Positions 9,457 through 18,629 of a DNA stretch of 35,526 nucleotides are shown here, one piece after another. The notes under the pieces were generated by a model that was given only the letters and a program-made list of their open reading frames with translations, ran no database searches and was not told the DNA's origin. The position numbers and the translations under genes were made by a program. The DNA comes from Verrucomicrobiota bacterium (GTDB lineage: Bacteria; Verrucomicrobiota; Kiritimatiellia; UBA8416), in NCBI GenBank assembly GCA_018645275.1, contig JABGOW010000254.1:1-35526 (forward strand), in the 5' to 3' direction. How positions within the stretch are numbered: the stretch's first letter is position 1; the number at the start of each line of letters is the position of its first letter.

Positions 9457-11312
9457 GGTGCCGTCTCCTCCATGAGGCTGGGGGCTTTCTCGACCTTAAT
9501 CTGCGGGAAGAAATCTCGGTTGGACTCCAGCACGGTGGTACGGCGGAATGAGGGGAAGGCAAGGGCGAGTAGTGTGCCAAGCCCGAGCGCGAGGAGTAGG
9601 ACGATAACGGCATCCTTTCGCCCCCGCTTCCAGCCCTGGTTGCCTGCGACGGAGATGTCTTCTACTGCCGCCACCGTGTGACCGCTGTCCGCCAGTCGCG
9701 TTGCGAGGTAGCGGGAGAATTTCTGAAAGTTCGTAGCCCTCACGCGACCGATGAGTCTTGTGGGATAGTGGGGGTTTGCATCCGGACGACATACGGCTGC
9801 TCCAGCGTGACCGCCGTCGGCTTCGGTTCCCAGCGTCGGCATCATCGCCCCCAGGTTGAGTGTCGTGTCGGCATGATCCAGTCGCCTCGCGACCATGAGC
9901 GATGAACCGAAACAGTAAAAGACATAGTGCGCGTCTGGAAATCGACGACCGAAGAACTCAATCGCTTTTCCGGTTGGCATGCGCGGTTTCCCGGGCGCCG
10001 AATGGGTCGCAAGCGCGGTTATGATCTGTGTTCCGTGCTCGGCCAACGTGATACGGCCCATGTTCTCTGCAAGCGTTTCCGCCGTTTCTGCCAGGTCGTC
10101 GTGCCACTGTTGCGGCAGATCAGCCCAGCCGCGCGTCGCGAGTTTTTCTGCGGCGTCATCGGAGGCCATGGCGTCTACCAGAATCTGGGCAAGCTCAGTC
10201 TTACAGATGCCGCCCTTGATTAGGTCTGTGAGCAGGATGCCAAGTTTGGTGCGATTCGTGACGAAATCCTCACCATGCGCCGCCTCACGCAGTCGTTTGG
10301 CTCCACTGCAGTCCCACGGCTTGCCGGCAACGGTGTTGAGGTAGACCATGTCTGCGGCACATTTTGCCTCTTCCTCCTCCGTCAACTCGGAGCCCTGCAG
10401 GGGGCCGGAAAGCTCAAGAAACCCAATGGTGCCGGACTTGACCATAGCCCCAAGGGATTCTTCTCGCTCCGCAAGGTAGGGATGATGGTCCTCGTAGCGC
10501 GCCGTGCAAACGTCCTGTCCGTGGAGGTACTGTAGGTCCGCCTCAAGATCCGGAAATGCCCCTACTGGCAGGTCGGCTGCGTAGAGTTCGGCGGGTGCGA
10601 AACGGCGCATCTGCTTCAGGGATTCGTGATAGTTAACGAACACGAAGGAGTAGTCTTGCCCATACTGCAGAGATCGTCCCTCTTCACGGGCCTGGCAAGT
10701 CATCCAGTAGGCATAGAGGGATGCGCTCGCGACGGTATCGAGATCACCGCCTGTCTCGTGCATTTCACGGATGAGCTCCAGTAGCGGCAGCAGACTCTCA
10801 TTCAAGCCCGCTTCGGCGGAATATAGGTCAATCTGTGAGCGGGCGTCGGTCTCTGTTTGCTGCTGACCGTTCTTGCCACCCCATGCTTCCTGAAGCCTGC
10901 GTACAACCCCCATGATGGGTGCCAGTAGAATCTCGGCATTCTGCTTGAGCTGGTTGGCGCGCTTGCGGCGGGTCGATGGCGAAATGGGGAGTCCGAGCCG
11001 GGAGAAATCCTGGCGCAGGCGAGCTTCCGAAAAGCTCGCGTAGGCTGTCCCTGTCACCGTTGACGGCGGTGTCGTGCTGCAGGCGAGAAAGTGACTCAGT
11101 GTGAGCTGCTGCAATGCCCGGATGTTCTGATCTGGCTCTTGGACATTGAGGAGATGACGAATCATCGTTGCCACACGTCGGGGAACCATGAATGCGCCGT
11201 CTTCCCAGTAACACTCGAAACTCAGAAGATCACCAATCTGATTAACGGCATCTGCATAGGTACCACCCCAGCCGTGTATGATGATCAGTCGCTGTCGTCG
11301 GTTCGCCCCCAT
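9453..11312 (-). CDS. Hypothetical protein, C-terminal TM anchor, DHHA1-like GGHAGAA motif; translationally coupled to comEC
   Basis: 619-aa ORF, AAGGAG before ATG; 4-bp stop/start overlap with comEC; TM segment DAVIVLLLALGLGTLLALAF. Confidence 0.8.
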   Translation of the reverse strand: MGANRRQRLIIIHGWGGTYADAVNQIGDLLSFECYWEDGAFMVPRRVATMIRHLLNVQEPDQNIRALQQLTLSHFLACSTTPPSTVTGTAYASFSEARLRQDFSRLGLPISPSTRRKRANQLKQNAEILLAPIMGVVRRLQEAWGGKNGQQQTETDARSQIDLYSAEAGLNESLLPLLELIREMHETGGDLDTVASASLYAYWMTCQAREEGRSLQYGQDYSFVFVNYHESLKQMRRFAPAELYAADLPVGAFPDLEADLQYLHGQDVCTARYEDHHPYLAEREESLGAMVKSGTIGFLELSGPLQGSELTEEEEAKCAADMVYLNTVAGKPWDCSGAKRLREAAHGEDFVTNRTKLGILLTDLIKGGICKTELAQILVDAMASDDAAEKLATRGWADLPQQWHDDLAETAETLAENMGRITLAEHGTQIITALATHSAPGKPRMPTGKAIEFFGRRFPDAHYVFYCFGSSLMVARRLDHADTTLNLGAMMPTLGTEADGGHAGAAVCRPDANPHYPTRLIGRVRATNFQKFSRYLATRLADSGHTVAAVEDISVAGNQGWKRGRKDAVIVLLLALGLGTLLALAFPSFRRTTVLESNRDFFPQIKVEKAPSLMEETAP

Positions 11313-11532
11313 TGAAACTCCTTGTAGAGGTTAAGCGTCACACACCGTTGCAGGAGTGTCAAGGGGGGGGCGGTTTCGAGAGTATCCCCCCCCGTTCTCT
11401 AGGCTTCTAATACGTAAAGCCTTGATACATGTGAAGATAGACCAAACAGAAAGGCTCCTCGCTACTTTGCGTGGGTAGTCTGATGATAGCTGTTCTCTCT
11501 GAGCGTCCACACTTCACCGTACACTTCGTCGC

Positions 11533-11640
11533 ACACTTAACCGCCACCCTTCGTCGGATACCCTTAGTCGACTTCCTTACTCGTTGCAGGGCAGCAGCTT
11601 ATCGAACGAAGTAGGTCGTTTAAGTGTATCCGAGTAAGGG
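11533..11640. repeat. Inverted-repeat bounded element (copy A), related to 14338-14530
   Basis: CTTAACCGCCACCCTT shared with 14494-14509; GTCGTTTAAGTGTATCCGAGTAAGGG matches the reverse complement of the 14505-14530 arm at about 24/26. Confidence 0.6.
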
Positions 11641-12011
11641 GAGCGACTCAGAACACGAGTGAGTGTTTTCCTGCATCGCAGCCCTATATTCTTCCCCATC
11701 TCAATGCCATTCTCCCCGTTCGCGCACCCCGAAGCAAGTACGGGGTTCAAGCACTTGGGAGTTGGGAGTTCGTTGGCTTCGCCTGTCTCCGCTGCGCTCC
11801 GGCTGTTGGCTGTTGGATGTTGAAAACCACTCTGGCGTCTTGAATCATTGTCAACACATGTTCCATCAGAGGGTTGCGGAGAACTGAATGACCCTGGCAG
11901 CCCCCGTTGCTATGCTTCTTGCCCTTGTGTTGGCTGCTACGGCAATGTATCCTCACCCCAGTGCGAAGATGTGAATGATGAGTTGGTTGGTGTTGTTATC
12001 GGGGTTTTTGA

Positions 12012-14030
12012 GTGAGCAAGCCGTACCGAATACTTCTGGTTGAAGACAGTGAGGCGGATGCCGTTCTGCTGCAGAGGACGCTTGAGCGCTCTGGTTTCAA
12101 TGGTTCGTTTGAGCGTGTTGAGACCCGCGAGTCGTATATCGACGCGTTGCAGCGAGAGGTGTGGGATGCCATTCTGGCCGATTGTTCGCTTCCCGTCTTC
12201 TCTGCAGATGAAGCCCTGCAGATTCTGAATGAACGGCGTTTGGACATTCCGGTGATTATTGTGTCGGGGAAGGTCGATGAGACTGATGCCATTCCTCTGT
12301 TGCGGGCGGGTGCGGAGCACTTTATATCAAAAGACGATCTGGGTCGGGTACCCGTCTCCCTGGAGCGTGCCGTGGTTGCGGTGCACCGCCGCCGGGAGGC
12401 CGCCCTTGAGTTGGGGAAGCACCGCGATCATCTGGAGGAGCTTGTCGCCGAGCGTACCGAGGAACTTGAGACGGCCAATGCGCGGCTTCAGGTGGAAATT
12501 GATGAACGCGGTCGTATCGAAGGCGCTCTACAAAAGAGTGAGCTCCAGTACCGGGATCTTGTTGAGTCGGCCTTCGATGGGATCTGCATTATTCAGGATC
12601 AGAAAATTCAGTTTTCCAATCAACGGCTAGCCGAGATGCTCGGCTATGACGTCGATGACATCGTAGATACGAGCTTCACGGAGTACCTTGCTCCCGAACG
12701 CATCGAGCGGGTGGTTGGACTGTATCGAAGCATTCTTAAAGGTGAAGAGGATAAGCTCCTTTTCCAAACCGTCCTACTGACGAAACGGGGTCGCCGTTTG
12801 GAAACGGGGGTAAGTGTCAGTGCAATCGACTACCATGGAAGTCGAGTGGTGATGGTAACCCTTCGGGATATTTCGGAGCAAGAGCAGGCTCGCCGCATTG
12901 CATTGGAGAACGAACGCCTCGAGGCCGTGGGCATTGTGGCACGTGGCGTAGGTAATAACTTCACGAATATCATGAGCGTTATTAGCAGCTACGCGGCTTC
13001 CATTGCTGATGGCTTTCTTCCGGACACGCGTCCGCACAACGCTGCGCGGAAGATACTGGACGCATCGCGCCACGCGAGTGACCTGACGAAGCGTCTACTG
13101 AGCGTCGTTCGCGTGGATGAGCCCAAGGCAGAGAGCACGGTTGAGCCCGTTGCACTGGCACAGGTCATCGACAAAGCGCGCAGTCTGGTTGGGCACAGCC
13201 TCAGCGCACGCGGTGTGAAGGTTGTAATCAAGAAACCCGACCAACTTCCGAATGTGATGGCAGATGAGAGCCAGCTTCTGGATACGCTGATGAATCTCTT
13301 CCTCAACGCCGGTGATGCGATGCCTGATGGTGGTACGTTGAGACTGGCCTGTATCGAACGGCATATTGCCAAGCCTCGGACGAACCCGAGTGCGGGGGGT
13401 GGCCAGTTCGTCGGGTTGTCAATTCAGGATACGGGTGTCGGCATGGCGAAAGAGCAGGTGTCGCGAGTTTTTGAACCGTTCTTCACAACCAAGGATTCTG
13501 AGGAGGCCTTTGGTCTGGGGTTGCCCGTTGCTCAGAGTATGGCTCAGAGTTGGGGGGGATGGATTGACATCCGAAGTCGGTTGGGAAAGGGAACCCGCGT
13601 GCGCATCTTTATGGCGAAGGCAGAGTCTCCTGTCAGTAGCGATGAGCCGGTCGCTGCCGGGCCGCTGACCGTGCTTGTCACAGATGACAATCCAGGGCGC
13701 CGAGAACTGATGGTTACGGCGCTAGAGCAGCGAGGGCATCGCGTGTTGGCGGCGACAACTGCTGACGAGGCTCTCCAACTGCATCAACAGCATGCGGCAG
13801 AGATCGACATTTCCGTCATCGACTGGATCATGCCCGAGAAGAGCGGCAAAATCGTATTGCAGGCAATTTTTGCCCATGATCCCCAAGCCAAGGTGATCAT
13901 GACCTCCGGGTTTTCTAGGGACTACGTCCGAAGTGCGATCCGGACAGGCGCTTGGGGCTTCCTTCAAAAGCCCTTCTCAGGCGAGGAGCTTGTGGAGGCG
14001 GTCGAGGCCGGTGCTCTCAAGAATGCCTAA
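12012..14030 (+). CDS. Hybrid sensor: REC-PAS-HisKA(degenerate)-HATPase_c-REC
   Basis: LLVEDSEADA..ADCSLP REC; PAS SAFDGICIIQDQKIQFSN; NLFLNAGDAMPDGG, DTGVGM, FEPFFTTK, GLGLPVAQSM ATPase boxes; C-terminal REC VTDDNPGRR..VIDWIMPEKSG. Confidence 0.92.
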   Translation: MSKPYRILLVEDSEADAVLLQRTLERSGFNGSFERVETRESYIDALQREVWDAILADCSLPVFSADEALQILNERRLDIPVIIVSGKVDETDAIPLLRAGAEHFISKDDLGRVPVSLERAVVAVHRRREAALELGKHRDHLEELVAERTEELETANARLQVEIDERGRIEGALQKSELQYRDLVESAFDGICIIQDQKIQFSNQRLAEMLGYDVDDIVDTSFTEYLAPERIERVVGLYRSILKGEEDKLLFQTVLLTKRGRRLETGVSVSAIDYHGSRVVMVTLRDISEQEQARRIALENERLEAVGIVARGVGNNFTNIMSVISSYAASIADGFLPDTRPHNAARKILDASRHASDLTKRLLSVVRVDEPKAESTVEPVALAQVIDKARSLVGHSLSARGVKVVIKKPDQLPNVMADESQLLDTLMNLFLNAGDAMPDGGTLRLACIERHIAKPRTNPSAGGGQFVGLSIQDTGVGMAKEQVSRVFEPFFTTKDSEEAFGLGLPVAQSMAQSWGGWIDIRSRLGKGTRVRIFMAKAESPVSSDEPVAAGPLTVLVTDDNPGRRELMVTALEQRGHRVLAATTADEALQLHQQHAAEIDISVIDWIMPEKSGKIVLQAIFAHDPQAKVIMTSGFSRDYVRSAIRTGAWGFLQKPFSGEELVEAVEAGALKNA

Positions 14031-14160
14031 CCAAAGGGATTCGAAATCCATTTCCGTGTGAAGCGGCGTTTGTGAATATCTTGCCGTTCAGTGTGATACG
14101 AGTGTTCAGGAGCTTGATCCCCGAACTTGCTTCGGGGGTTCAAAGTCCAGGGTTCATTCT

Positions 14161-14232
14161 CAGTAGGGGTAGGCCAGACTCTGGCCTGCCCCAGGCTTCG
14201 GGGGCACCCCAGGGTCTGGGGTGCCCCTACTG
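14161..14232. repeat. Nested inverted-repeat (cloverleaf-like) intergenic element
   Basis: CAGTAGGGG...CCCCTACTG outer stem enclosing AGGCCAGACTCTGGCCT and GGGCACCCCAGGGTCTGGGGTGCCC hairpins. Confidence 0.75.
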
Positions 14233-14337
14233 AACGCTGCATCCATAAAACTGGCTCAATCCGGATCTCCCAACGGCATCTTCGAGGTTTTGAGCCGACA
14301 GCGCCACCCCATGAGCTCGACCGAACCGACTAAGCAG

Positions 14338-14530
14338 TTCGTTTAGGTGTAACCAAGTAAGCGTGAGCTCAAGTGTGCGATGAAGTGTAGGCTCAAGAGT
14401 GGGGAGAGCGCGACTAGTCCTTCGTAGTCACAAGCGAAACGAGGGCGGAGCAGGAAGCGCAGCGGTACACTTGATCGCACTCTTAGTCGCGTTCTTAACC
14501 GCCACCCTTACTCGGTTACACCTAAACGAC
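14338..14530. repeat. Inverted-repeat bounded element (copy B)
   Basis: TCGTTTAGGTGTAACCAAGTAAG (14339) versus reverse complement of CTTACTCGGTTACACCTAAACGA (14507-14529): 22/23. Confidence 0.7.
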
Positions 14531-14863
14531 CCGCTTCGTCCCTCCCTGGCAGTAAATTTGTGCCGATGCCTGTACAATCCGCTATGATCCGGCGTGCACG
14601 CCAATTGCTCCATACCGGCCTGTATTCAAAGGTGTCAGGCCCAGACTACGCTCTTGGGAAATCCGGATATAGCCTCAAAAGACCGTCACATTGCAGAACC
14701 GCAGATGGAATTGTTTGAGTCATTTAGTCGAATAATCGAAAAGTTCAGGGTCTAGTGCCGTGGCGATCTCGCTTGCTCGCCAACGTGTCCACCATAGCCC
14801 AACGGGCGAAGGCGGAAGCCGCCCTTTCTCTTTGGGCAACGCGCCGTCGCTATATGACTCCAA

Positions 14864-14900
14864 ACAAGAAAGCCCCCGATCCCGGATGGGATCGGAGGCC
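14864..14900 (-). terminator. Intrinsic terminator downstream of hcp
   Basis: CCGATCCC-GGAT-GGGATCGG stem-loop followed on the minus strand by CTTTCTTGTTT. Confidence 0.7.
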
Positions 14901-14920
14901 TCTTGATGCGTGATGGGGGA

Positions 14921-16570
14921 CTACTTTCCAGCCATCATAGCTTCAACGTCTGCCTTGACCTCGCCGGTGGGCTTGATGTCGAAGTTCTCGACCAGCACTT
15001 TGGCTACGTTTGGCGACAGGAATGCCGGCAGCGTGGGTCCGAGCCGAATCCCTTTGACGCCAAGGTGGAGCAATGCCAGCAAGACGCAGACAGCCTTCTG
15101 TTCGTACCAGGCGATATCAAACGAGATCGGAAGATCATTGATGTCGTCCAGGCCAAAGACCTCCTGCAGTTTCAAGGCAATCACAGCCAATGAGTAGCTG
15201 TCGTTGCACTGACCGGCGTCCAGGACGCGGGGAATTCCGCCAATGTCACCGAGATTGAGTTTGTTGTAGCGGTACTTAGCACAACCTGCGGTGAGGATGA
15301 TGGCATCCTGCGGGAGTTCCTCAGCAACCTCTGTGAAGTATGAACGTCCCTGCTGGCGTCCGTCACAGCCTGCCATGACGATGAATCGTTTGACGGCACC
15401 GCTCTTGACGGCATCGACAACCTTGTCGGCCAGCGCCATGACCTGGTTGTGGGCAAATCCACCCACAATCGTTCCGGTTTCCAGCTCTGTGGGTGGCTCG
15501 CAGTTCTTTGCCTGCTCAATGATTGCAGAGAAGTCCTTCGCTCCGCCCTCGGGACGATCCGGGACGTGCGTTACGCCTGGATAGCCTGCCTGGCCTGTGG
15601 TGTAGATGCGCGCTCTGTAGGCATCCTGCACTGGCGTAATGCAGTTCGTGGTCATTAGGATAGGGCCATTGAAGGATGCAAACTCCTTGTTCTGCGCCCA
15701 CCACGAACTCCCGTAGTTCCCCACGAAGTGTTCGTACTTCTTGAATGCAGGATAGTAGTTTGCCGGAAGCATTTCGCTGTGCGTGTAGACGTCGACCCCT
15801 GTCCCCTCGGTCTGTGCCAACAGCTCTTCCATGTCCTTCATGTCGTGGCCGGAGATCAGAATTGCAGGGTTGCCACGTGTGCCGATGTTGACTTCGGTGA
15901 GCTCCGGGTTTCCATAGGCGGTTGTATTGGCGGTATCAAGAAGCGCCATCGTTGTGACTGCGACCTCTCCGCACTTGAGGACTTCGCCAACCATTTCGTC
16001 GACACTCAGATCGCGCGTTGTGGTCGCAAGTGCATGAATGACGCTCTCGTAGATGGTCGGGTCTTCGGACCCCAGGGCCGCGGCGTGTTCACCATAGGCG
16101 GCGACGCCTTTCAGTCCGTAGATCAGCAACTCTCGCAGGGAGCGCACGTCTTCGTTCTCTGTAGCCAGGACGCCGACGGTCTCCGCTTTGGCGGCGTACT
16201 CGCTCGTGCTGGCCGGCGTCCACGTTGCGGCATCGGGAAGCACGGCATCGCCCATTCCGCCAGCGCTCTCAACGGCCGCCTTGAGTGCATCCCGCACCTG
16301 GAGAGACTCGGTGATCAACGCCGTGATACGGGCATCGTCGAAGTTTGCGTTCGTAATAGTCACAAACAGGTTCTTACATACGAACAGGCCCGTGTTTTTG
16401 TCCAGGATACCGAGCTCGGCAGCCTTTTCGCCGTAGACGGAGATCCCTCTCAGCACGTGGATCAACAGGTCCTGCAGGTTTGCCGTTTCGGGGCCCTTTC
16501 CGCAGACCCCGCTATTTGCGCATCCAGCGTTGCCCGCCGTTTCCTGACATTGGTAACAGAACATACTCAT
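14921..16570 (-). CDS. hcp: Hydroxylamine reductase / hybrid cluster protein
   Basis: [26 protein letters not shown]-terminal cluster motif; 549 aa with typical Hcp motifs ([27 protein letters not shown]). Confidence 0.97.
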   Translation of the reverse strand: MSMFCYQCQETAGNAGCANSGVCGKGPETANLQDLLIHVLRGISVYGEKAAELGILDKNTGLFVCKNLFVTITNANFDDARITALITESLQVRDALKAAVESAGGMGDAVLPDAATWTPASTSEYAAKAETVGVLATENEDVRSLRELLIYGLKGVAAYGEHAAALGSEDPTIYESVIHALATTTRDLSVDEMVGEVLKCGEVAVTTMALLDTANTTAYGNPELTEVNIGTRGNPAILISGHDMKDMEELLAQTEGTGVDVYTHSEMLPANYYPAFKKYEHFVGNYGSSWWAQNKEFASFNGPILMTTNCITPVQDAYRARIYTTGQAGYPGVTHVPDRPEGGAKDFSAIIEQAKNCEPPTELETGTIVGGFAHNQVMALADKVVDAVKSGAVKRFIVMAGCDGRQQGRSYFTEVAEELPQDAIILTAGCAKYRYNKLNLGDIGGIPRVLDAGQCNDSYSLAVIALKLQEVFGLDDINDLPISFDIAWYEQKAVCVLLALLHLGVKGIRLGPTLPAFLSPNVAKVLVENFDIKPTGEVKADVEAMMAGK

Positions 16571-16622
16571 TTCTCTCTTCTCCCTGGTTTGAAAGGGTCA
16601 GGCACCGCGCCGGACCCAAGTG

Positions 16623-16964
16623 TTATACAGACTTCTTCTCGCGAATCATGATTAGAAGCATTTTGAAAGGCTTCACAGCTCTTAGTTCGTGTCGGATGTT
16701 GGCCGGCATGATGATTAGCTCGCCGCTTTTCACTGTTGTGGACTTCCCGTCAATGATGATCTCAGCCTCTCCATCCGTGATGTGGACAGTGGCATCGTAC
16801 GGGGCTGTGTGCTCGCTCAGGCCCTCACCTTCGGCAAATGCAAAGAATGTGAGTGTTCCTGCGGGCTCGTCCAGGACCGTCTTGCTTACGACTGCTCCGT
16901 CTGCGTACGCGACGGCCTCTGTCACCGGAATGGGAATGCCCTTGAATGCATCGTAGTTTTTCAT
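16623..16964 (-). CDS. Small cupin-domain protein
   Basis: AYDATVHITDGEAEIIIDGKSTTVKSGELIIMPANIRHELRA cupin-type pattern. Confidence 0.85.
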   Translation of the reverse strand: MKNYDAFKGIPIPVTEAVAYADGAVVSKTVLDEPAGTLTFFAFAEGEGLSEHTAPYDATVHITDGEAEIIIDGKSTTVKSGELIIMPANIRHELRAVKPFKMLLIMIREKKSV

Positions 16965-16983
16965 TGTAGATTCTCCTGTCTGT

Positions 16984-17796
16984 CTAGGCGCCAATCGTTT
17001 GCGAACTCAGAATGTCTCCTGTCAGGCCGACGGTGACTTCTTCCACGACCAGGTCGTTGCGGCCGCTGCGTTGCAACGCCTCCTTGGCCATCATAGAGAG
17101 TCCGCCGCAACAGGGGACCTCCATACGAACCACGATTGCTTTCGGGATGGTTGTATTCTGGAGTATTCCGGTGAGCTTGTCGACGTAGGGATCGGTGTTG
17201 TCCAGTTTCGGGCATGCCACAACGACGCTACGGCCGCGAAGGAAGCGCCAGTGAACGTCGGCTGACGCAACGGGCGCACAGGTGCTCAGTATAACCAGCT
17301 CTTTGTTGTCGAAGAATGGGGCGCCCGGCTGAACAAGGTGCAGTTGCACAGGCCACTGCTCCAGATCGGAACGAACCATCTGCCCGCCCTGCGTCGCCGC
17401 GGTTGTGGGTACTGCAGCCGCGACTTTGGCGCTTGGCATGCGCATGCGTGTTCCGGGGCAGCCGCCCTGGGGAGCTGTCGGCGTCGTCGGGTGTTCTCCG
17501 CGATCATGTGCCTCATTTGCTGAGTCCATGCGGCGGACGGCCTCTTCGCCTTGCGTGATGTAGAGATTCTGTCGTGTTGCTTCGACGTCAAACTCCTCAG
17601 ATTCTCGCTCGATAATAGTCAGGGCTCCTGTTGGGCAGGTTCCGATGCAGTCTCCGAATCCATCGCAGAACTGTTCCTTCACCAAACGGGCTTTCCCGTC
17701 TACCAGTTGCAGCGCTCCTTCGGCACATCCCGTGATGCAATTGCCACAACCATTGCACTTCGCCTCGTCTATTTCGATGATCTTGCGCTTCGCCAT
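16984..17796 (-). CDS. 4Fe-4S ferredoxin-domain protein, likely part of the hcp operon
   Basis: CNGCGNCITGCAEGA and CDGFGDCIGTCPTGA clusters; additional C-terminal Cys (VPCCGG). Confidence 0.9.
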   Translation of the reverse strand: MAKRKIIEIDEAKCNGCGNCITGCAEGALQLVDGKARLVKEQFCDGFGDCIGTCPTGALTIIERESEEFDVEATRQNLYITQGEEAVRRMDSANEAHDRGEHPTTPTAPQGGCPGTRMRMPSAKVAAAVPTTAATQGGQMVRSDLEQWPVQLHLVQPGAPFFDNKELVILSTCAPVASADVHWRFLRGRSVVVACPKLDNTDPYVDKLTGILQNTTIPKAIVVRMEVPCCGGLSMMAKEALQRSGRNDLVVEEVTVGLTGDILSSQTIGA

Positions 17797-17869
17797 TGTA
17801 TATGCTCCTGTGATAGGGTCTTCTCGTTTCAACTGGGGACGACTATACGCGGTGCCACATGATCGTACC

Positions 17870-17883
17870 TTGACCTAAGTCAA
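17870..17883. promoter_or_regulatory. FNR/HcpR-type operator TTGACctaaGTCAA
   Basis: Perfect 5-bp half-sites with 4-bp spacer; centre at -41.5 from the TSS inferred from minus-strand -10 TATAGT (17847-17842). Confidence 0.7.
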
Positions 17884-17916
17884 TATGGGTGACTTTTTTT
17901 ATTTTTCTGTGTTTCT

Positions 17917-18621
17917 ATGAAGATTCAGACCACATCAGTTGGAGAGCGGGTTAGGATTCTCCGCCTTGCCCCCATTTTTGCAGGGCTTGCGGATGCGGGG
18001 GTGCAGGCGTTGTCCGAGGTTAGTACGGTGCGGGAGTATGAGGAAGGGGAGTATCTCTTCCAGCAGGATGAGCAGGCCGAGGGATTCCACGTGGTTGTGG
18101 AGGGCGCTGTCAACGTGCACCGCTTCGGACCAGACGGTCGGCAGCAGATTCTGCATGTATTCGAAGGCGGTGGCGAATTGTGCGGAGAGGTCCCCGTTTT
18201 CGAGGGGTCGACCTATCCGGCCGCTGCTGTCGCCACCGCGCGCTCCCGGACGCTATACCTGCCGCGCCTGGCGCTGCTTGAGGTCGCGCGCCAACATCCC
18301 GAGATTCTGCTGAAGATCCTGGCCACGCTCTCGTTGCGACTGCGTCGTTTCGTGGGGCTGATTGATGATCTCTCGCTCAAGGATGTCTCGGCTCGTCTTG
18401 CAAAGTACCTGCTGGATCTTTCAGAGAAGGCGGCCTCCGAGACGATTGTCCTCGATACAACCAAAGTGGTTCTCGCGGCTCGCCTTGGTACCATTGCCGA
18501 GACGATCAGTCGGACCTTTCGAAAACTCCAGGGGAGTGAAGTTATTGACGTTCGGGGACGAGAGATTACCATTCTTGATGAAGACCGGTTGCAGGACATC
18601 GCAGCCGGCATGAAATCGTAG
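17917..18621 (+). CDS. Crp/Fnr-family transcriptional regulator (HcpR-like by context)
   Basis: Cyclic-nucleotide-binding fold and HTH with ETISR recognition-helix signature; divergent from hcp operon. Confidence 0.92.
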   Translation: MKIQTTSVGERVRILRLAPIFAGLADAGVQALSEVSTVREYEEGEYLFQQDEQAEGFHVVVEGAVNVHRFGPDGRQQILHVFEGGGELCGEVPVFEGSTYPAAAVATARSRTLYLPRLALLEVARQHPEILLKILATLSLRLRRFVGLIDDLSLKDVSARLAKYLLDLSEKAASETIVLDTTKVVLAARLGTIAETISRTFRKLQGSEVIDVRGREITILDEDRLQDIAAGMKS

Positions 18622-18629
18622 GGGGCACC

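Noticed and set aside
11888-11974. 28-aa ORF MTLAAPVAMLLALVLAATAMYPHPSAKM before the sensor gene
   Set aside because: Signal-like but very short, no convincing ribosome binding site or conservation evidence; could be a leader peptide but not supportable here.
11533-14530. Integron attC-like interpretation of the paired inverted repeats
   Set aside because: No convincing RYYYAAC/GTTRRRY core pairs and no integrase in the window.
15728-16651. 307-aa plus-strand ORF
   Set aside because: Antisense to hcp; no family features.
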